Shown: piece by piece, positions 38,650-48,870 of the stretch
How the letters are laid out: each line of letters opens with the position of its first letter
How positions within the stretch are numbered: position 1 is the stretch's first letter
Assembly: GCA_025499625.1 (NCBI GenBank)
Contig: JAFMVD010000007.1
Coordinates: 78,215-142,214 of the forward strand
Length of the DNA stretch: 64,000 bases
Direction: 5' to 3'
From: Carboxylicivirga fragile
Lineage (GTDB): Bacteria; Bacteroidota; Bacteroidia; Bacteroidales; Marinilabiliaceae
Program-made: the position numbers and the translations under genes
The notes under the pieces: generated by a model
The model's input: the letters and a program-made list of their open reading frames with translations, nothing else
The model's database searches: none
Told to the model about the DNA's origin: nothing

Positions 38650-41493
38650 TTAAAAAACGGCTTTTATACCAAAGTTATAGAAACGCGTTTGGGGAGCACT
38701 TCCCACGTTCATCTCCAGAATTTCACGTTCTTTTGATATGGTTAATAGATTCGATCCACTTACATACATTGAAATATCCTGGAAAACTACATTTTGCAAA
38801 ACACTCTTCGGTATATCATAAGTAACCTGCACTTTAGCCAAATTAAAACGGTCTGTTTTATATAACCAAAAGTCTGAATTTCTAAAATTATTATCGCCTG
38901 ACTCAGTAGTTAACCTTGGATAAGTGGCTGTTTCTTTGGTAGCCTCTGTCCATCTATCGCGCACAATTTCTGAGTATTTTCCATTACCTGACACCCAAAA
39001 ATAAGAACTATTTTTCATAGCATAGGCTCCAAAACTTCCTGTACCTAATGCGAAAAAGGTGAGATTCTTCCATTTAGCTACTAAATTTACACCAGCTGTA
39101 AATGGGGCACCAGACCATCCTCCTCTACCCAGATAAACATTATCCTGATCATCGATAATATCATCACCATTTTGATCTACATACTTAATGTCGCCAGGAC
39201 GAAGTGTTCCACCAAACTTATGTTCAGGTGAATTATTAATTTCTTCCTGACTATTAAAGAATCCATCACTTTCTAATCCCCAAATAGCATCTAGTGGCTG
39301 TCCTTGGCGATTTTGATAATCCCATTCATTCGCTTCATCTCGTTTTGCTGCATTAGTTGTATAGTAAATACCATTTAATCCAAGGCTTAAATCAAATTCA
39401 CCAACGTGCTTATTAAAGTTAACACTAAAATCAAAACCTTTTCTTTCATCGTTATTAAAATTTTGGTAGGGACGAAAAGTAGATTCTGGATAGTAGGTTG
39501 AGAAGTAACTTGGGTAAATAGTAGATGGTATAATAATTCCTCCATCCATTTTATTGGTAAATACAGACGTATTAATTTCAACTTTTCTATTCCACAATGA
39601 AGCATATATGGAGGCCGATAATTCTTGGCGTTTGATAAAATCCAGATCTTCATAAGGTACATTTTTAACATTAGTAGATCTTTCAGGACGACCATCTGAC
39701 CATCCCCAATATGCTCCATCTGCATTTTCGTATTTTCCGCTATACATATAGTAATCTTCAATATCTATATCGGTATTCAAAATACTGGCTGAGGCACTTA
39801 ACTTAAGGTCATCAATAACACTTGAACCTGATAAGAAGTTCTCTTTGCTTATTCTCCATGCTAAAGTGGCAGAAGGAGAAATGGCAGTTCGGTTACCTTC
39901 TGCTAACCTTGCAGAATGAGTAGCCGTTGCACTTAAACTAGCATAATACTTACTTTTATAATTATAATCGAATTGCCAACCTAAGTTTGCATTACTTATG
40001 GCGTGGTATTCAGCTGATTGTTTTTGCTGCCACCCAGATGCAATAAGCATAGTGCTAATATTATGAGAATCATTGACAGAGGTTTCATAATTTAATCTTC
40101 CAGAAAATAGAGTCGTTTGTCTACTGCTACTATTAGCAATATTTTGATTACCCGATTTCTCATCATTCCCAATCCTTGATGGTAAATGAACATACTCAAC
40201 TCCATTGTAATCTCTCCAAACCGGATTAAAAACAGCATATGAATTGTTAAATGATGTACTATATGTTGTGGAGTAATCAACTGCAAATTGTGTATGAAAT
40301 GATAACCCCTGTAATACTCTTTGCAGGTCAAAATCTATACCTGTGTCAAACTGAAATTGTCGACTTGTCCATTTATTGTATCCTCCTGCATAATAGTCTG
40401 CAAAAATATTAGTTGGTTCACTTTGTGTTCCGGCTAAAAAATATTTATCATCAATTATATTACTACTGCTGTTAATATAATTCCACGATTGCTGGTCATT
40501 CGGATCTAAAAAGCTAATTGGAATCAGAGGTGAAATACGATTGGGTCTCATACTTGCAGCATTTTCCCAATAACTACCTCCACTTGAATTTGCAGTTCGT
40601 GCATTATAGAATGTGGCATTTGCATTTATGTAGGCACTAACATTATTATTTATATTAACATCTACATTACCTCGTATATTTAATCTATTCGTATTATTAT
40701 CCTCTGCTTCTCCAAAGTTAATCATATCACCTGTAGTATAATAACCAATATTCGAGTAGAATTTAGCCCTTTCATTACCACCGGTAATTTCTGTAATTAC
40801 ATCTGTGCGATTATATGATTTTTTTAAATAATCGGATGAATAAAAATCGACATTTGGATAACGATAAGGATTGTTACCTGTACTAAAATTATAGATATCT
40901 TCTTCACTATAAACTACATCTTTCCCATCATTTAATGAAGCCTCATTATTTAGTGTCATATATTCAGCAGAACTTAAATACTTAGGAAAGCTTTTCGCAA
41001 CATGCCATCCAGTATTAACCCTTACTTTAATGTCAAGTTCACTATCAGCACCTCTTTTGGTTGAGATATAGATAACACCCTTTGCTGCTCTACTACCATA
41101 AATGGCAATTGCCGAGGCCCCTTTTAAAAAGGTAATTTGGTCTATTTCAGTAGGTAAAACATTATTAGCATCTCTTGGAATACCATCTACTAAAACCAAA
41201 TAATCACCCATTCCCCAAAGGGAATTACCTGTATATCCACCTATATAACCTTGCATATTATCAAGGCTATATGTTGTATAATTCATTTTTGTTATTTCGG
41301 CTAAATCAACTACTGAAACACCCCCTAAAAGTTCACTTTTCGCGACCTTTTTATAAGCAACCTGCACCAGTGGGTCCTTTATCAATTTTAGCGTATCAGT
41401 TTCATTTCCTTCATTATTTTGGGCCTCAATAAGAAATAATGGAACCATAATAAATAATGCCAGGCAAATGAATCTTAATTGTATGTATTTCAT
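38650..41493 (-). CDS. xusC: SusC-family transporter without regulatory domain (XusC position)
   Basis: A 947-residue TonB-dependent transporter (signal LALFIMVPLFLIEAQ), about 100 residues shorter than the other two SusC proteins. The carboxypeptidase-D-like N-terminal domain is missing: a TonB-box-like DPLVQVAYKKVAKS follows almost at once, then the plug (YLVLVDGIPRDANN, KGASAIAIYGSRAAKG) and the barrel ending in YNFGIKAVF. Short SusC proteins of this kind are known as the second SusC of tandem xylan pairs. It is 44 bp after the upstream SusD, in the same operon. Confidence 0.94.
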   Translation of the reverse strand: MKYIQLRFICLALFIMVPLFLIEAQNNEGNETDTLKLIKDPLVQVAYKKVAKSELLGGVSVVDLAEITKMNYTTYSLDNMQGYIGGYTGNSLWGMGDYLVLVDGIPRDANNVLPTEIDQITFLKGASAIAIYGSRAAKGVIYISTKRGADSELDIKVRVNTGWHVAKSFPKYLSSAEYMTLNNEASLNDGKDVVYSEEDIYNFSTGNNPYRYPNVDFYSSDYLKKSYNRTDVITEITGGNERAKFYSNIGYYTTGDMINFGEAEDNNTNRLNIRGNVDVNINNNVSAYINANATFYNARTANSSGGSYWENAASMRPNRISPLIPISFLDPNDQQSWNYINSSSNIIDDKYFLAGTQSEPTNIFADYYAGGYNKWTSRQFQFDTGIDFDLQRVLQGLSFHTQFAVDYSTTYSTSFNNSYAVFNPVWRDYNGVEYVHLPSRIGNDEKSGNQNIANSSSRQTTLFSGRLNYETSVNDSHNISTMLIASGWQQKQSAEYHAISNANLGWQFDYNYKSKYYASLSATATHSARLAEGNRTAISPSATLAWRISKENFLSGSSVIDDLKLSASASILNTDIDIEDYYMYSGKYENADGAYWGWSDGRPERSTNVKNVPYEDLDFIKRQELSASIYASLWNRKVEINTSVFTNKMDGGIIIPSTIYPSYFSTYYPESTFRPYQNFNNDERKGFDFSVNFNKHVGEFDLSLGLNGIYYTTNAAKRDEANEWDYQNRQGQPLDAIWGLESDGFFNSQEEINNSPEHKFGGTLRPGDIKYVDQNGDDIIDDQDNVYLGRGGWSGAPFTAGVNLVAKWKNLTFFALGTGSFGAYAMKNSSYFWVSGNGKYSEIVRDRWTEATKETATYPRLTTESGDNNFRNSDFWLYKTDRFNLAKVQVTYDIPKSVLQNVVFQDISMYVSGSNLLTISKEREILEMNVGSAPQTRFYNFGIKAVF

Positions 41494-41537
41494 TGCTTAT
41501 TCATTTATTGTTACAAGTATATTTTAGTTAGATTGTA

Positions 41538-43463
41538 TTACCAACCTGGATTCTGATTGAATTCAGGATAAAGTGAGACATCAGAAACTTTTAGAGGTAA
41601 CCAATAATGTTTCTTACTAAAATTGCGTGTTAAAATAATTTCCTCTCTAAAATTAGCTACTCTGGCATCTTTACAATCGTTTTCTTTAAACCAATCTAAA
41701 GATTCAACACGGTCAAATTCATTAGATGTTTTGACATTGTATGGATACTCTGTTAACAATAACCATCTTTGCAAATCATTAAACCTAAATCCTTCGAAAG
41801 ATAATTCAACAGCTCTTTCTCTTCTGATTTCGTCAATGAATTTATTATTATCTGCAACATAACTTGCATCTACAAAGCCAGCACCTACTCTTTCGCGTAC
41901 TGTGTTAATAGCTTCCTCCGCCGTTTTTGCATAGGTAGCTGATGTAGTTTGGGCACCCCCAATAGCTGCGCAAGCTTCGGCATACATTAAATAAATATCA
42001 CTTAACCTCATATATGGAAGGTAAGTCTGAATTCCATCTCCCCAATCATAGGCCTTATCATACTTATTACATTCATGAGGAGCAAATTTTTGTGTAAAAT
42101 AACCAGTACGGCTTCCATTCTGTGGATCTCTCATAGTTCCACCTGATGCTAACCCAGTATACCTCAAATGCTCATCATCCGCAAGCATGGCAGAATTTAC
42201 ATATTTAAATCCATCAACTATAATATCATGATAGAAACGTGGATCTCTATCCTTATATGGATAATTCGGATCAAATCCAGAATTTGGATCATCTATGGGT
42301 AAACCATTCGCCATTCCATAAAACTTAACATAGTTCGCCGTTGGATGATGTATAACATTATCATGTTCAACCAACCCATTAACTTTTGGTCCCCATGTTT
42401 TCAAGAAGTTCCATGCCGACCCATTTTCATCATATGTTCGTCCTCGGAATATTGCTTCATCAGCTCCTGGCTGTAAAAAACTTTGACCTCTGGTATAGAA
42501 AATTTCAGAATAAGATTTCTCAGTACCCGATTTAACATGATTGTATATATCATCATATTCGAAACTGGCAAGTTTATACTGGGTTTCTCCACCTTCTACC
42601 AAGTTTAACAACTCACCAAAAGCATCTGCTGCTTGTTGACAGTAAGCTTGATCATAATCATAGGTCATTGCTCCTCCAACTTGGGCTCCATTTTTCATTA
42701 AAGGACTACCCGCCCACAGGTAATTTTTCCCAAGATATCCTAAGGCTGCTATTTTATTAACTCGCAATTGGTTCTTTCCACTTGTATTATTACCCGTTGC
42801 TGTATTATCCCAGTCGATTGGTAACAAATCAGCTGCTTTTCTAAAATCAGCCCCTGCTTTATCAGCGCATTCCTGATAACTTAAACGAGGTAGATTAAAA
42901 GCTTCTGTTGGAGATAACACTCTATCAATATATTGTAATCCACCGAACCATTGCATCAACTCAAAATGCCACCATCCACGGAAAAAATACAATTGACCCT
43001 CAATCAGCCTTTTTTCTTCAGCTGTTGCTGTCACCAATCTATCCAGGTTTTCTAATCCCATATTGGCTTTACGAATACAATACCAGGCATGAGACCATAA
43101 TCTGTGATTAAACTTATCACCTGAGGTTGGATCCGCTCTTCCAGCATCTAACCAACTTTGATCGTTGTTTTGCCATGCCCAGAAATTACCAATATCCATT
43201 TGATGTCCCATCACAAAATTAGACGCAACATTAAAGATCTCATCATCTCCCCAATTGTAAGATGTAACCCAATAGTACTTTTGTTTATCCGGTATACAAT
43301 TATAAATCTCATCAATATACCCCTGAAAATTAATGTAATTCTTAAAGGCTATTTCTTCTGAAACTATTGATTCCGGATCCCTATCTAAATAATCTTCACA
43401 GCTACCTAATCCGATCGAAAAAATAACCAGGCTGTATAGAAGTATTTTATATATATTTTTCAT
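41538..43463 (-). CDS. xusB: SusD-family lipoprotein (XusB position)
   Basis: A 641-residue SusD protein with lipobox LGSC at about residue 22 and the mature start EDYLDRDPE. The family signature RRERAVELSFEGFRFNDLQRW lies near residue 560, and the protein ends NPGW like the SusD at 36858. Several aromatic-rich stretches (HRLWSHAWYCIRK, YFFRGWWHFELMQWF) are typical of the TPR half that contacts SusC and sugar. It follows its SusC by 11 bp. It is longer than SusD of the second pair, fitting the common finding that the two pairs bind different chain lengths or decorations. Confidence 0.93.
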   Translation of the reverse strand: MKNIYKILLYSLVIFSIGLGSCEDYLDRDPESIVSEEIAFKNYINFQGYIDEIYNCIPDKQKYYWVTSYNWGDDEIFNVASNFVMGHQMDIGNFWAWQNNDQSWLDAGRADPTSGDKFNHRLWSHAWYCIRKANMGLENLDRLVTATAEEKRLIEGQLYFFRGWWHFELMQWFGGLQYIDRVLSPTEAFNLPRLSYQECADKAGADFRKAADLLPIDWDNTATGNNTSGKNQLRVNKIAALGYLGKNYLWAGSPLMKNGAQVGGAMTYDYDQAYCQQAADAFGELLNLVEGGETQYKLASFEYDDIYNHVKSGTEKSYSEIFYTRGQSFLQPGADEAIFRGRTYDENGSAWNFLKTWGPKVNGLVEHDNVIHHPTANYVKFYGMANGLPIDDPNSGFDPNYPYKDRDPRFYHDIIVDGFKYVNSAMLADDEHLRYTGLASGGTMRDPQNGSRTGYFTQKFAPHECNKYDKAYDWGDGIQTYLPYMRLSDIYLMYAEACAAIGGAQTTSATYAKTAEEAINTVRERVGAGFVDASYVADNNKFIDEIRRERAVELSFEGFRFNDLQRWLLLTEYPYNVKTSNEFDRVESLDWFKENDCKDARVANFREEIILTRNFSKKHYWLPLKVSDVSLYPEFNQNPGW

Positions 43464-43474
43464 AGTTCAAAATG

Positions 43475-46400
43475 TTAAAGTGTAAATCTCACGCCTAAAA
43501 CATAACGCTTCATTGTTGGGTATGCACCTGATCCTCCAGAACCCGCAAAATTAGATTCTCTATCGTCAGGCATTTTTGATTTTACCCAAAGGTTATTACC
43601 GTTAATGTAAATTTTCATACTAGATAAACCTATACGTTCTAACCTAGCTGGTTTTAATGTATAAGCCAACTCCACATTTTTAAGTCGTATGTATGAACCA
43701 TCATATAAAAACTGAGTCCCTTGATTATACGCTGAGTTTGGAGTAGATAAGTAACGCGGTACACTAATATCAGCATTCTGATTATCTTTTGACCACCATG
43801 ATCCAGATTCATAAACTGTATTTAAGGTTGATGGAAAACTAGCTAAAGGTACCAAACGTGAAACATTATTTACTCCGTACAATTGTGCGAAAGCACTAAA
43901 TCCTTTCCATTCGAATCCAAAAGTAGCATTATAGGTATTTTGTGGCACATTTGAGTAACCATAAGGCACTTGATCCTTTGCATCTATTATACCATCTCCA
44001 TTAAAATCCAGAATATAATAATCACCAGGAAGCCTTTCACTATTGGTAGCATCATAATTTGGACTACCGTACAGTTGATCATAGCTATTAAGGAAACCAG
44101 CATCTACATAGGTCCTTGACTGACCAATACTATAACCCTCTTGTTTACGATAATCTTCCAACAATGCTGGATCATCTCGTTTAATAACTTCGTTCTCAGC
44201 ATGAGTCATATTTAAATCAGCCCATAAACGCAATCCATTGCTTAGAACCTTATTTAATCTTAATTCAACCTCATAACCCTGAGTATGAACTTCTCCTAGA
44301 TTTGCTGTTGGAGCCTTACCACCAAAATACTCTGGCATAGCTCTATCCGAACCATTAATCAGAATATCTACCCTTTTATCCTGGAAATATTCAAAATTAC
44401 CAGCTACCAAACCACCAAAAAATGCGAAGTCAACACCTGCATTTAATTTCTTAACGGTTTCCCATCTTACATCAGGGTTTCCTATGGTAGCCTCACGATA
44501 CCATGTATAAGGACTATCGCTCCGATCCAACCCCATTGGAGTGCTACCTCCATAAGCCCATTGGGTCATAAACAAGAACCGATCACCATAATCATCACCA
44601 ATCTCACCGTAGGATACTCTTAATTTAAGCATATCCAAAAAGGATAATCCTTTCATAAATGATTCTTCTGAAATCATCCAACCTGCTGCACCAGAATTAA
44701 AGAAACCAAATCGATATTCTTTGCTAAACTTCTCAGAACCGTTATAAGCTCCATTGTATTCAAGAAAATATTTTGAAGCAAGACTATATGTCGATCTAAA
44801 AGCCCAATCTTCACGATATATAGGGATCATACTTCCAATAGCTCGCTCTTTACGGCTAAATAATCCCATTGCAGTAATATTATGCTTACCAAAGGTTCTA
44901 TTCCAGTCAATTTGTAATTGATAATCAAGGTTTCTTAATGTTTGATCATTACGCACTTCTCCGCCTTCTGTCTTCCACATCACAGATTGAGCAAAATCAA
45001 ATCCATTATTAGAATTGAATGCCTGTTCATATGTCACAGCACCAGTTACAGGGTCAATATATTTCTCCTGTGGTGAATTATATAAATCTTCAATCCCTCG
45101 TCTGTATTCAACAAAGTTATTATCCCATGAAACAGTTCCTCGGAATCCAAGTCCTTTAGTGATAAAGTCTAATTTTTGCTCAAGCACAAAATCAGTATTA
45201 ATTCTGGTAGTTGTTGTTAACATTGCACCGGATATTCCTATTATCATGGCTGAGTTACTGACATTGGATACATCAGGATACATCCCCCATGAACCATCTT
45301 CATACTGAGGCAAGAACACATCGGGGGCTATATTATATACACCAGCCCATTGTTGTTGAACTGCCCAATCATTAGAAGCTGTTTGATCCCAAGGTGTCTT
45401 CTTATATCCTGTAGATCCGGCTAAATTCATTTTAAAAACAGTTGATTTAGTTAGTTGAAAATCAAGATTACTCCTAACATTCAATCTATTAAATCCATAT
45501 CCACCTTCATATCCGCGACCATTTTCGTATATTTTAAATAAATCACCCTCATGCGTAAAATCAGCAGATGCGAAATACTTCACAAATTTGGTACCCCCTG
45601 ATACATTTAGATTTGCATTATATGCCATCGCATAATCCTTAAAGATAGCATCCTGCCAATCTACATTTGGATACCTTTCCTTTTGCGCTTGTGTTGTCTG
45701 GTTACGATACATATCAATAAAAGACTGTGGCCTAATATATTTCCACGAATCAGGACTAATTCCAAGCTCATATTCTACAGCCTCATTTCTTGCTCTTAAG
45801 GCATCGTAAGAATCCATTTTATTTGGTAGTTTCGATGGACTCTTTAACGTTGAATTGACTGATACAGCAATCTTAGCACTTCCTACCTTACCTCTTTTAG
45901 TCGTAACCAAAATAACACCATTTGCACCCTGAACACCGTAAACAGCTGTTGCAGAAGCATCTTTTAAAACAGAGATTGATTCAACTGATGCAACATCCAC
46001 TGTATTCAAAGGACGTTGGATCCCATCAACCAATACAAGTGGCTCGCTGTTATTCCATGAACTGGCAGATCGAATAATGATTTGCGGGTCTTCCTCACCT
46101 GGCATACCAGAACTAGCAATAGTTGTAACACCAGGTAAATTTCCGGTTAAGGCTGATCCTACATTTGTTATACCAGCAGCCCGTTCTAAAACAGCTCCTG
46201 AGGTTTGTGTTATTGCACCAACCACACTTTCTTTCTTTTGTTGTCCATAACCTACCACAATCGTTTCACCCAGTGTAGTTGTTGACTCCTCCAATGTTAC
46301 TCTAATCGAAGTCTCATCAATAACTTTTATTTTCTGGGTTTCCATTCCAATGAAAGAAATAACCAAAGTTTGCTCACCAGTTGGTATATCTAAGAAAAAC

Positions 46401-46639
46401 ACACCATCAACATTAGTGATGTTTCCAATGCCACTGGAACCTTCTACAATAACTGTAACACCAACAACAGGCAGTCCATCACTGTCTAATACTGTTCCAC
46501 TAATTTGCCTTGTGTTTTGAGCAAACACTGAAACGGAAAAAACAAAAGCTAAAAGAAGCATCGTTTTTCGTAGCATCGTCAACCTTAATCTCTCAAAAAA
46601 GGTTTGCTTCTTGCATAATAATTTAATTGGATTTTTCAT
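43475..46639 (-). CDS. xusA: SusC-family TonB-dependent transporter (XusA position)
   Basis: A 1054-residue importer. The open frame starts at 46639 with a basic n-region (MKNPIKLLCKKQTFF); an alternative start at 46576 (MLRKTMLLLAFVFS) leaves a normal signal peptide ending in FAQ. The regulatory-like domain (ISGTVLDSDGLPVVGVTV), plug (LVLVDGIQRPLNTV, ASATAVYGVQGANG) and barrel (ending YVLGVRFTL) are all present. With the genes down to 33625 it forms the conserved xusA-B-C-D-E-xyn10C string. The 240-bp gap to the GH43 gene upstream lacks a clear terminator and lacks the direct-repeat operator, so it may be co-transcribed from 48671. Confidence 0.95.
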   Translation of the reverse strand: MKNPIKLLCKKQTFFERLRLTMLRKTMLLLAFVFSVSVFAQNTRQISGTVLDSDGLPVVGVTVIVEGSSGIGNITNVDGVFFLDIPTGEQTLVISFIGMETQKIKVIDETSIRVTLEESTTTLGETIVVGYGQQKKESVVGAITQTSGAVLERAAGITNVGSALTGNLPGVTTIASSGMPGEEDPQIIIRSASSWNNSEPLVLVDGIQRPLNTVDVASVESISVLKDASATAVYGVQGANGVILVTTKRGKVGSAKIAVSVNSTLKSPSKLPNKMDSYDALRARNEAVEYELGISPDSWKYIRPQSFIDMYRNQTTQAQKERYPNVDWQDAIFKDYAMAYNANLNVSGGTKFVKYFASADFTHEGDLFKIYENGRGYEGGYGFNRLNVRSNLDFQLTKSTVFKMNLAGSTGYKKTPWDQTASNDWAVQQQWAGVYNIAPDVFLPQYEDGSWGMYPDVSNVSNSAMIIGISGAMLTTTTRINTDFVLEQKLDFITKGLGFRGTVSWDNNFVEYRRGIEDLYNSPQEKYIDPVTGAVTYEQAFNSNNGFDFAQSVMWKTEGGEVRNDQTLRNLDYQLQIDWNRTFGKHNITAMGLFSRKERAIGSMIPIYREDWAFRSTYSLASKYFLEYNGAYNGSEKFSKEYRFGFFNSGAAGWMISEESFMKGLSFLDMLKLRVSYGEIGDDYGDRFLFMTQWAYGGSTPMGLDRSDSPYTWYREATIGNPDVRWETVKKLNAGVDFAFFGGLVAGNFEYFQDKRVDILINGSDRAMPEYFGGKAPTANLGEVHTQGYEVELRLNKVLSNGLRLWADLNMTHAENEVIKRDDPALLEDYRKQEGYSIGQSRTYVDAGFLNSYDQLYGSPNYDATNSERLPGDYYILDFNGDGIIDAKDQVPYGYSNVPQNTYNATFGFEWKGFSAFAQLYGVNNVSRLVPLASFPSTLNTVYESGSWWSKDNQNADISVPRYLSTPNSAYNQGTQFLYDGSYIRLKNVELAYTLKPARLERIGLSSMKIYINGNNLWVKSKMPDDRESNFAGSGGSGAYPTMKRYVLGVRFTL

Positions 46640-46878
46640 TTTATTCTCAAATTTTTATGATTTAAGAGTTTTTTTTAATTCATTCAGAATCAAACATTTC
46701 ACTTAAGTAACATTGAACATACCATCACTTTTTTTCTCGAGAATAAGAATGAAAACTCTGCAAGATTGAAGAATTTCATTCATACATTTCTTAATCATAG
46801 ATTCTTTTTTTTTGGTTTATAATTTACTTAACTAACTTCTCTTCCACCTTAAGAAGATGGTCACTAACTATTTATATT

Positions 46879-48594
46879 CTATTTATTCGTAGCATATAAT
46901 CCAATAGTGGTACCTGTAAACCCAAATGATTGGGAGTTTGATAAGTAATTTGCATCAATATCCGATATTAATGTCTGCCACTTTGAATCACCTATGTCAA
47001 ATTCAAAACTATAATGAGTACCATCTGAGATCACTTTCAAATCAATGTGTTGATCTTCCTTTTTCAAATCTCTAGATCCCAACACAAAAATTCCATCAAC
47101 AGAAACTTTCCTTAACTGCAGATACTTTTGATCTTTCAGCTTTGTTACTACAAATTGATATTGATGATCTTCATCTTTATAAATCAATATTCCAGCTGCT
47201 TCATTTTCTGATTGTGGCTGAAAATACAATCGTGTAGAACATTCGAATTCATGATGTTGCAAGCGTCGACAAACAAAAGCAGGTTCCTTCAATTCATTGG
47301 AAGCCACATCAACTAACTTTAGCGTTAAAAAACCCGGATTTTCAGTTAATGAATACAATTCTTTAGCGGGACCTCGTATAGTCATCCATTTCATTCCCAG
47401 TTTTGATTCGTCAAAATAATCTACCTTTTCAAAATTCCCGAAAGTGACATTTGTCCTAACAACTCCTTCCATTTGAACGATTCGGGGAATAACCTCATCA
47501 TCTTTGGTTATATACGGAAAACCTTCTTCACTCCATCTGACCGGTAATAAAAATGTTTCACGCCCAAGGTTTTCGAATTCATTATTAATGGGGCGACAGG
47601 CTAGAAAAACAGCCCACCATTGTCCATTATCCTTCCTAACTAAGTCAGCATGACCAGCACATGTAACCGGATTGGGTCTATCTGATTCCAGATGCAATTG
47701 CGTTAGAATAGGGTTTCTGTTCCAAGGAATAAAGTCACCCATAGGAGATTCGGAGCTAAAAATAACTTCACGATGATTTGTTGAAGTTCCACCTTCAGCG
47801 CACATTAAATAGTATTTTCTATTAATTTTATAGATATGAGGACCTTCAATCCAAATGGGTTTCTCATTAAGATTTACACCTCCATTTACAAGCATTACGC
47901 TTGGACCATAGGTTTCTTCTTTTTCTATATCAAAACGAATAATTCTAATTGACCGATGACCTTCATAGGTTGATCCTCCATCCGGCTCATCATTATTTAC
48001 AATGTAAGCAGTTCCGTCATCATCAAAAAAGAAAGAGGGATCAATACCATGAACATCCGGTAACCAAATCGGATCAGACCAAGAGCCAAAGGGATCTTTT
48101 GTTTTCACAAAAAAATTACCCTTCTTAATATTGGTTGTTATCATATACCACATCTGATTATATGGATTATAACTGATGGCTGGTGCGAAAATACCTTCAC
48201 TCGTTTTTTGTTCACTCAAGGGTAATTGTTCTGGCCTGTCAAGTACATGACCAATTTGATTCCAGTTTACTAAATCTGGACTATGGAATATTGGAACACC
48301 AGGAAAATATGAAAAGGTTGACATAACCATAAAAAAATCTGATCCATTTGTGCAAATACTCGGATCGGAATACCAACCAGGCAATATGGGATTATAATAA
48401 TAATCGTTTCCAGGCAGCTTGTTTTCATTGAAAAAACGATCGTTTCCTTTATATTTAAAATAATCAAAGTGCGCAACCTTAGTGTTTGCAGTAAAATGGG
48501 GAATCTTTTCTTTCGTAAATAATTTACATGAAGTAAAAAAAACAGTAGCACTCAAACCAACTGTTAAAACACGATAAGCAAGATTCTTTCTCAT
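46879..48594 (-). CDS. GH43 lipoprotein with C-terminal beta-sandwich
   Basis: A 571-residue enzyme anchored by a lipobox ending TSC at about residue 22. The propeller holds NPILPGWYSDPSIC (base Asp), VHGIDPSFFFDDDG (modulating Asp) and PIWIEGPHIYK (acid Glu), followed by the XynB-type beta-sandwich ending in GFTGTTIGLYATNK. It is similar throughout to the GH43 at 23003 but has a lipid anchor, so it may face the periplasm or the surface. Its position in front of the susC-susD tandem and under the direct-repeat promoter suggests strong induction. Specificity (xylosidase or arabinofuranosidase) cannot be fixed from sequence. Confidence 0.92.
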   Translation of the reverse strand: MRKNLAYRVLTVGLSATVFFTSCKLFTKEKIPHFTANTKVAHFDYFKYKGNDRFFNENKLPGNDYYYNPILPGWYSDPSICTNGSDFFMVMSTFSYFPGVPIFHSPDLVNWNQIGHVLDRPEQLPLSEQKTSEGIFAPAISYNPYNQMWYMITTNIKKGNFFVKTKDPFGSWSDPIWLPDVHGIDPSFFFDDDGTAYIVNNDEPDGGSTYEGHRSIRIIRFDIEKEETYGPSVMLVNGGVNLNEKPIWIEGPHIYKINRKYYLMCAEGGTSTNHREVIFSSESPMGDFIPWNRNPILTQLHLESDRPNPVTCAGHADLVRKDNGQWWAVFLACRPINNEFENLGRETFLLPVRWSEEGFPYITKDDEVIPRIVQMEGVVRTNVTFGNFEKVDYFDESKLGMKWMTIRGPAKELYSLTENPGFLTLKLVDVASNELKEPAFVCRRLQHHEFECSTRLYFQPQSENEAAGILIYKDEDHQYQFVVTKLKDQKYLQLRKVSVDGIFVLGSRDLKKEDQHIDLKVISDGTHYSFEFDIGDSKWQTLISDIDANYLSNSQSFGFTGTTIGLYATNK

Positions 48595-48670
48595 AATACT
48601 ATTTGATAACAGATCTAATTTTCACGTTAAAGGAGATGCAAACCCATTAATGAATTTTCCTTTCCATGAA

Positions 48671-48737
48671 CAAATATAGATTTTGACAATAGTTAAGACT
48701 TGTAATAATGGATATATGATTTTTAATTATAGATACT
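48671..48737 (-). promoter_or_regulatory. Promoter and direct-repeat operator upstream of the GH43/xus genes
   Basis: The minus strand of 48671-48678 reads TATATTTG, a perfect TAnnTTTG box. Exactly 30 bp upstream are ATGGATATA (48708-48716) and ATAGATACT (48729-48737), direct half-sites with a 12-bp spacer. No -33 TTG is seen at the standard distance, as expected for an activator-dependent promoter. The predicted leader is about 70 nt. The HTCS gene lies directly upstream. Confidence 0.62.
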
Positions 48738-48870
48738 ATGAGGAACCTGCTTCAAAGGCCTGTTTTTCTGCACCTTACAAATCCTAACTAATAGACATTC
48801 AAAAAAGATAGAGTTAAAAATCATCTAATTTTAACAACACAAGTAACTATTTCACAACATTTTTTAACAA

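Noticed and set aside
46640..46878. AATGTTTG at 46691-46698 (minus strand) as promoter of the first xus SusC
   Set aside because: One mismatch at the TA position, no -33 TTG and no repeat at the shared distance.
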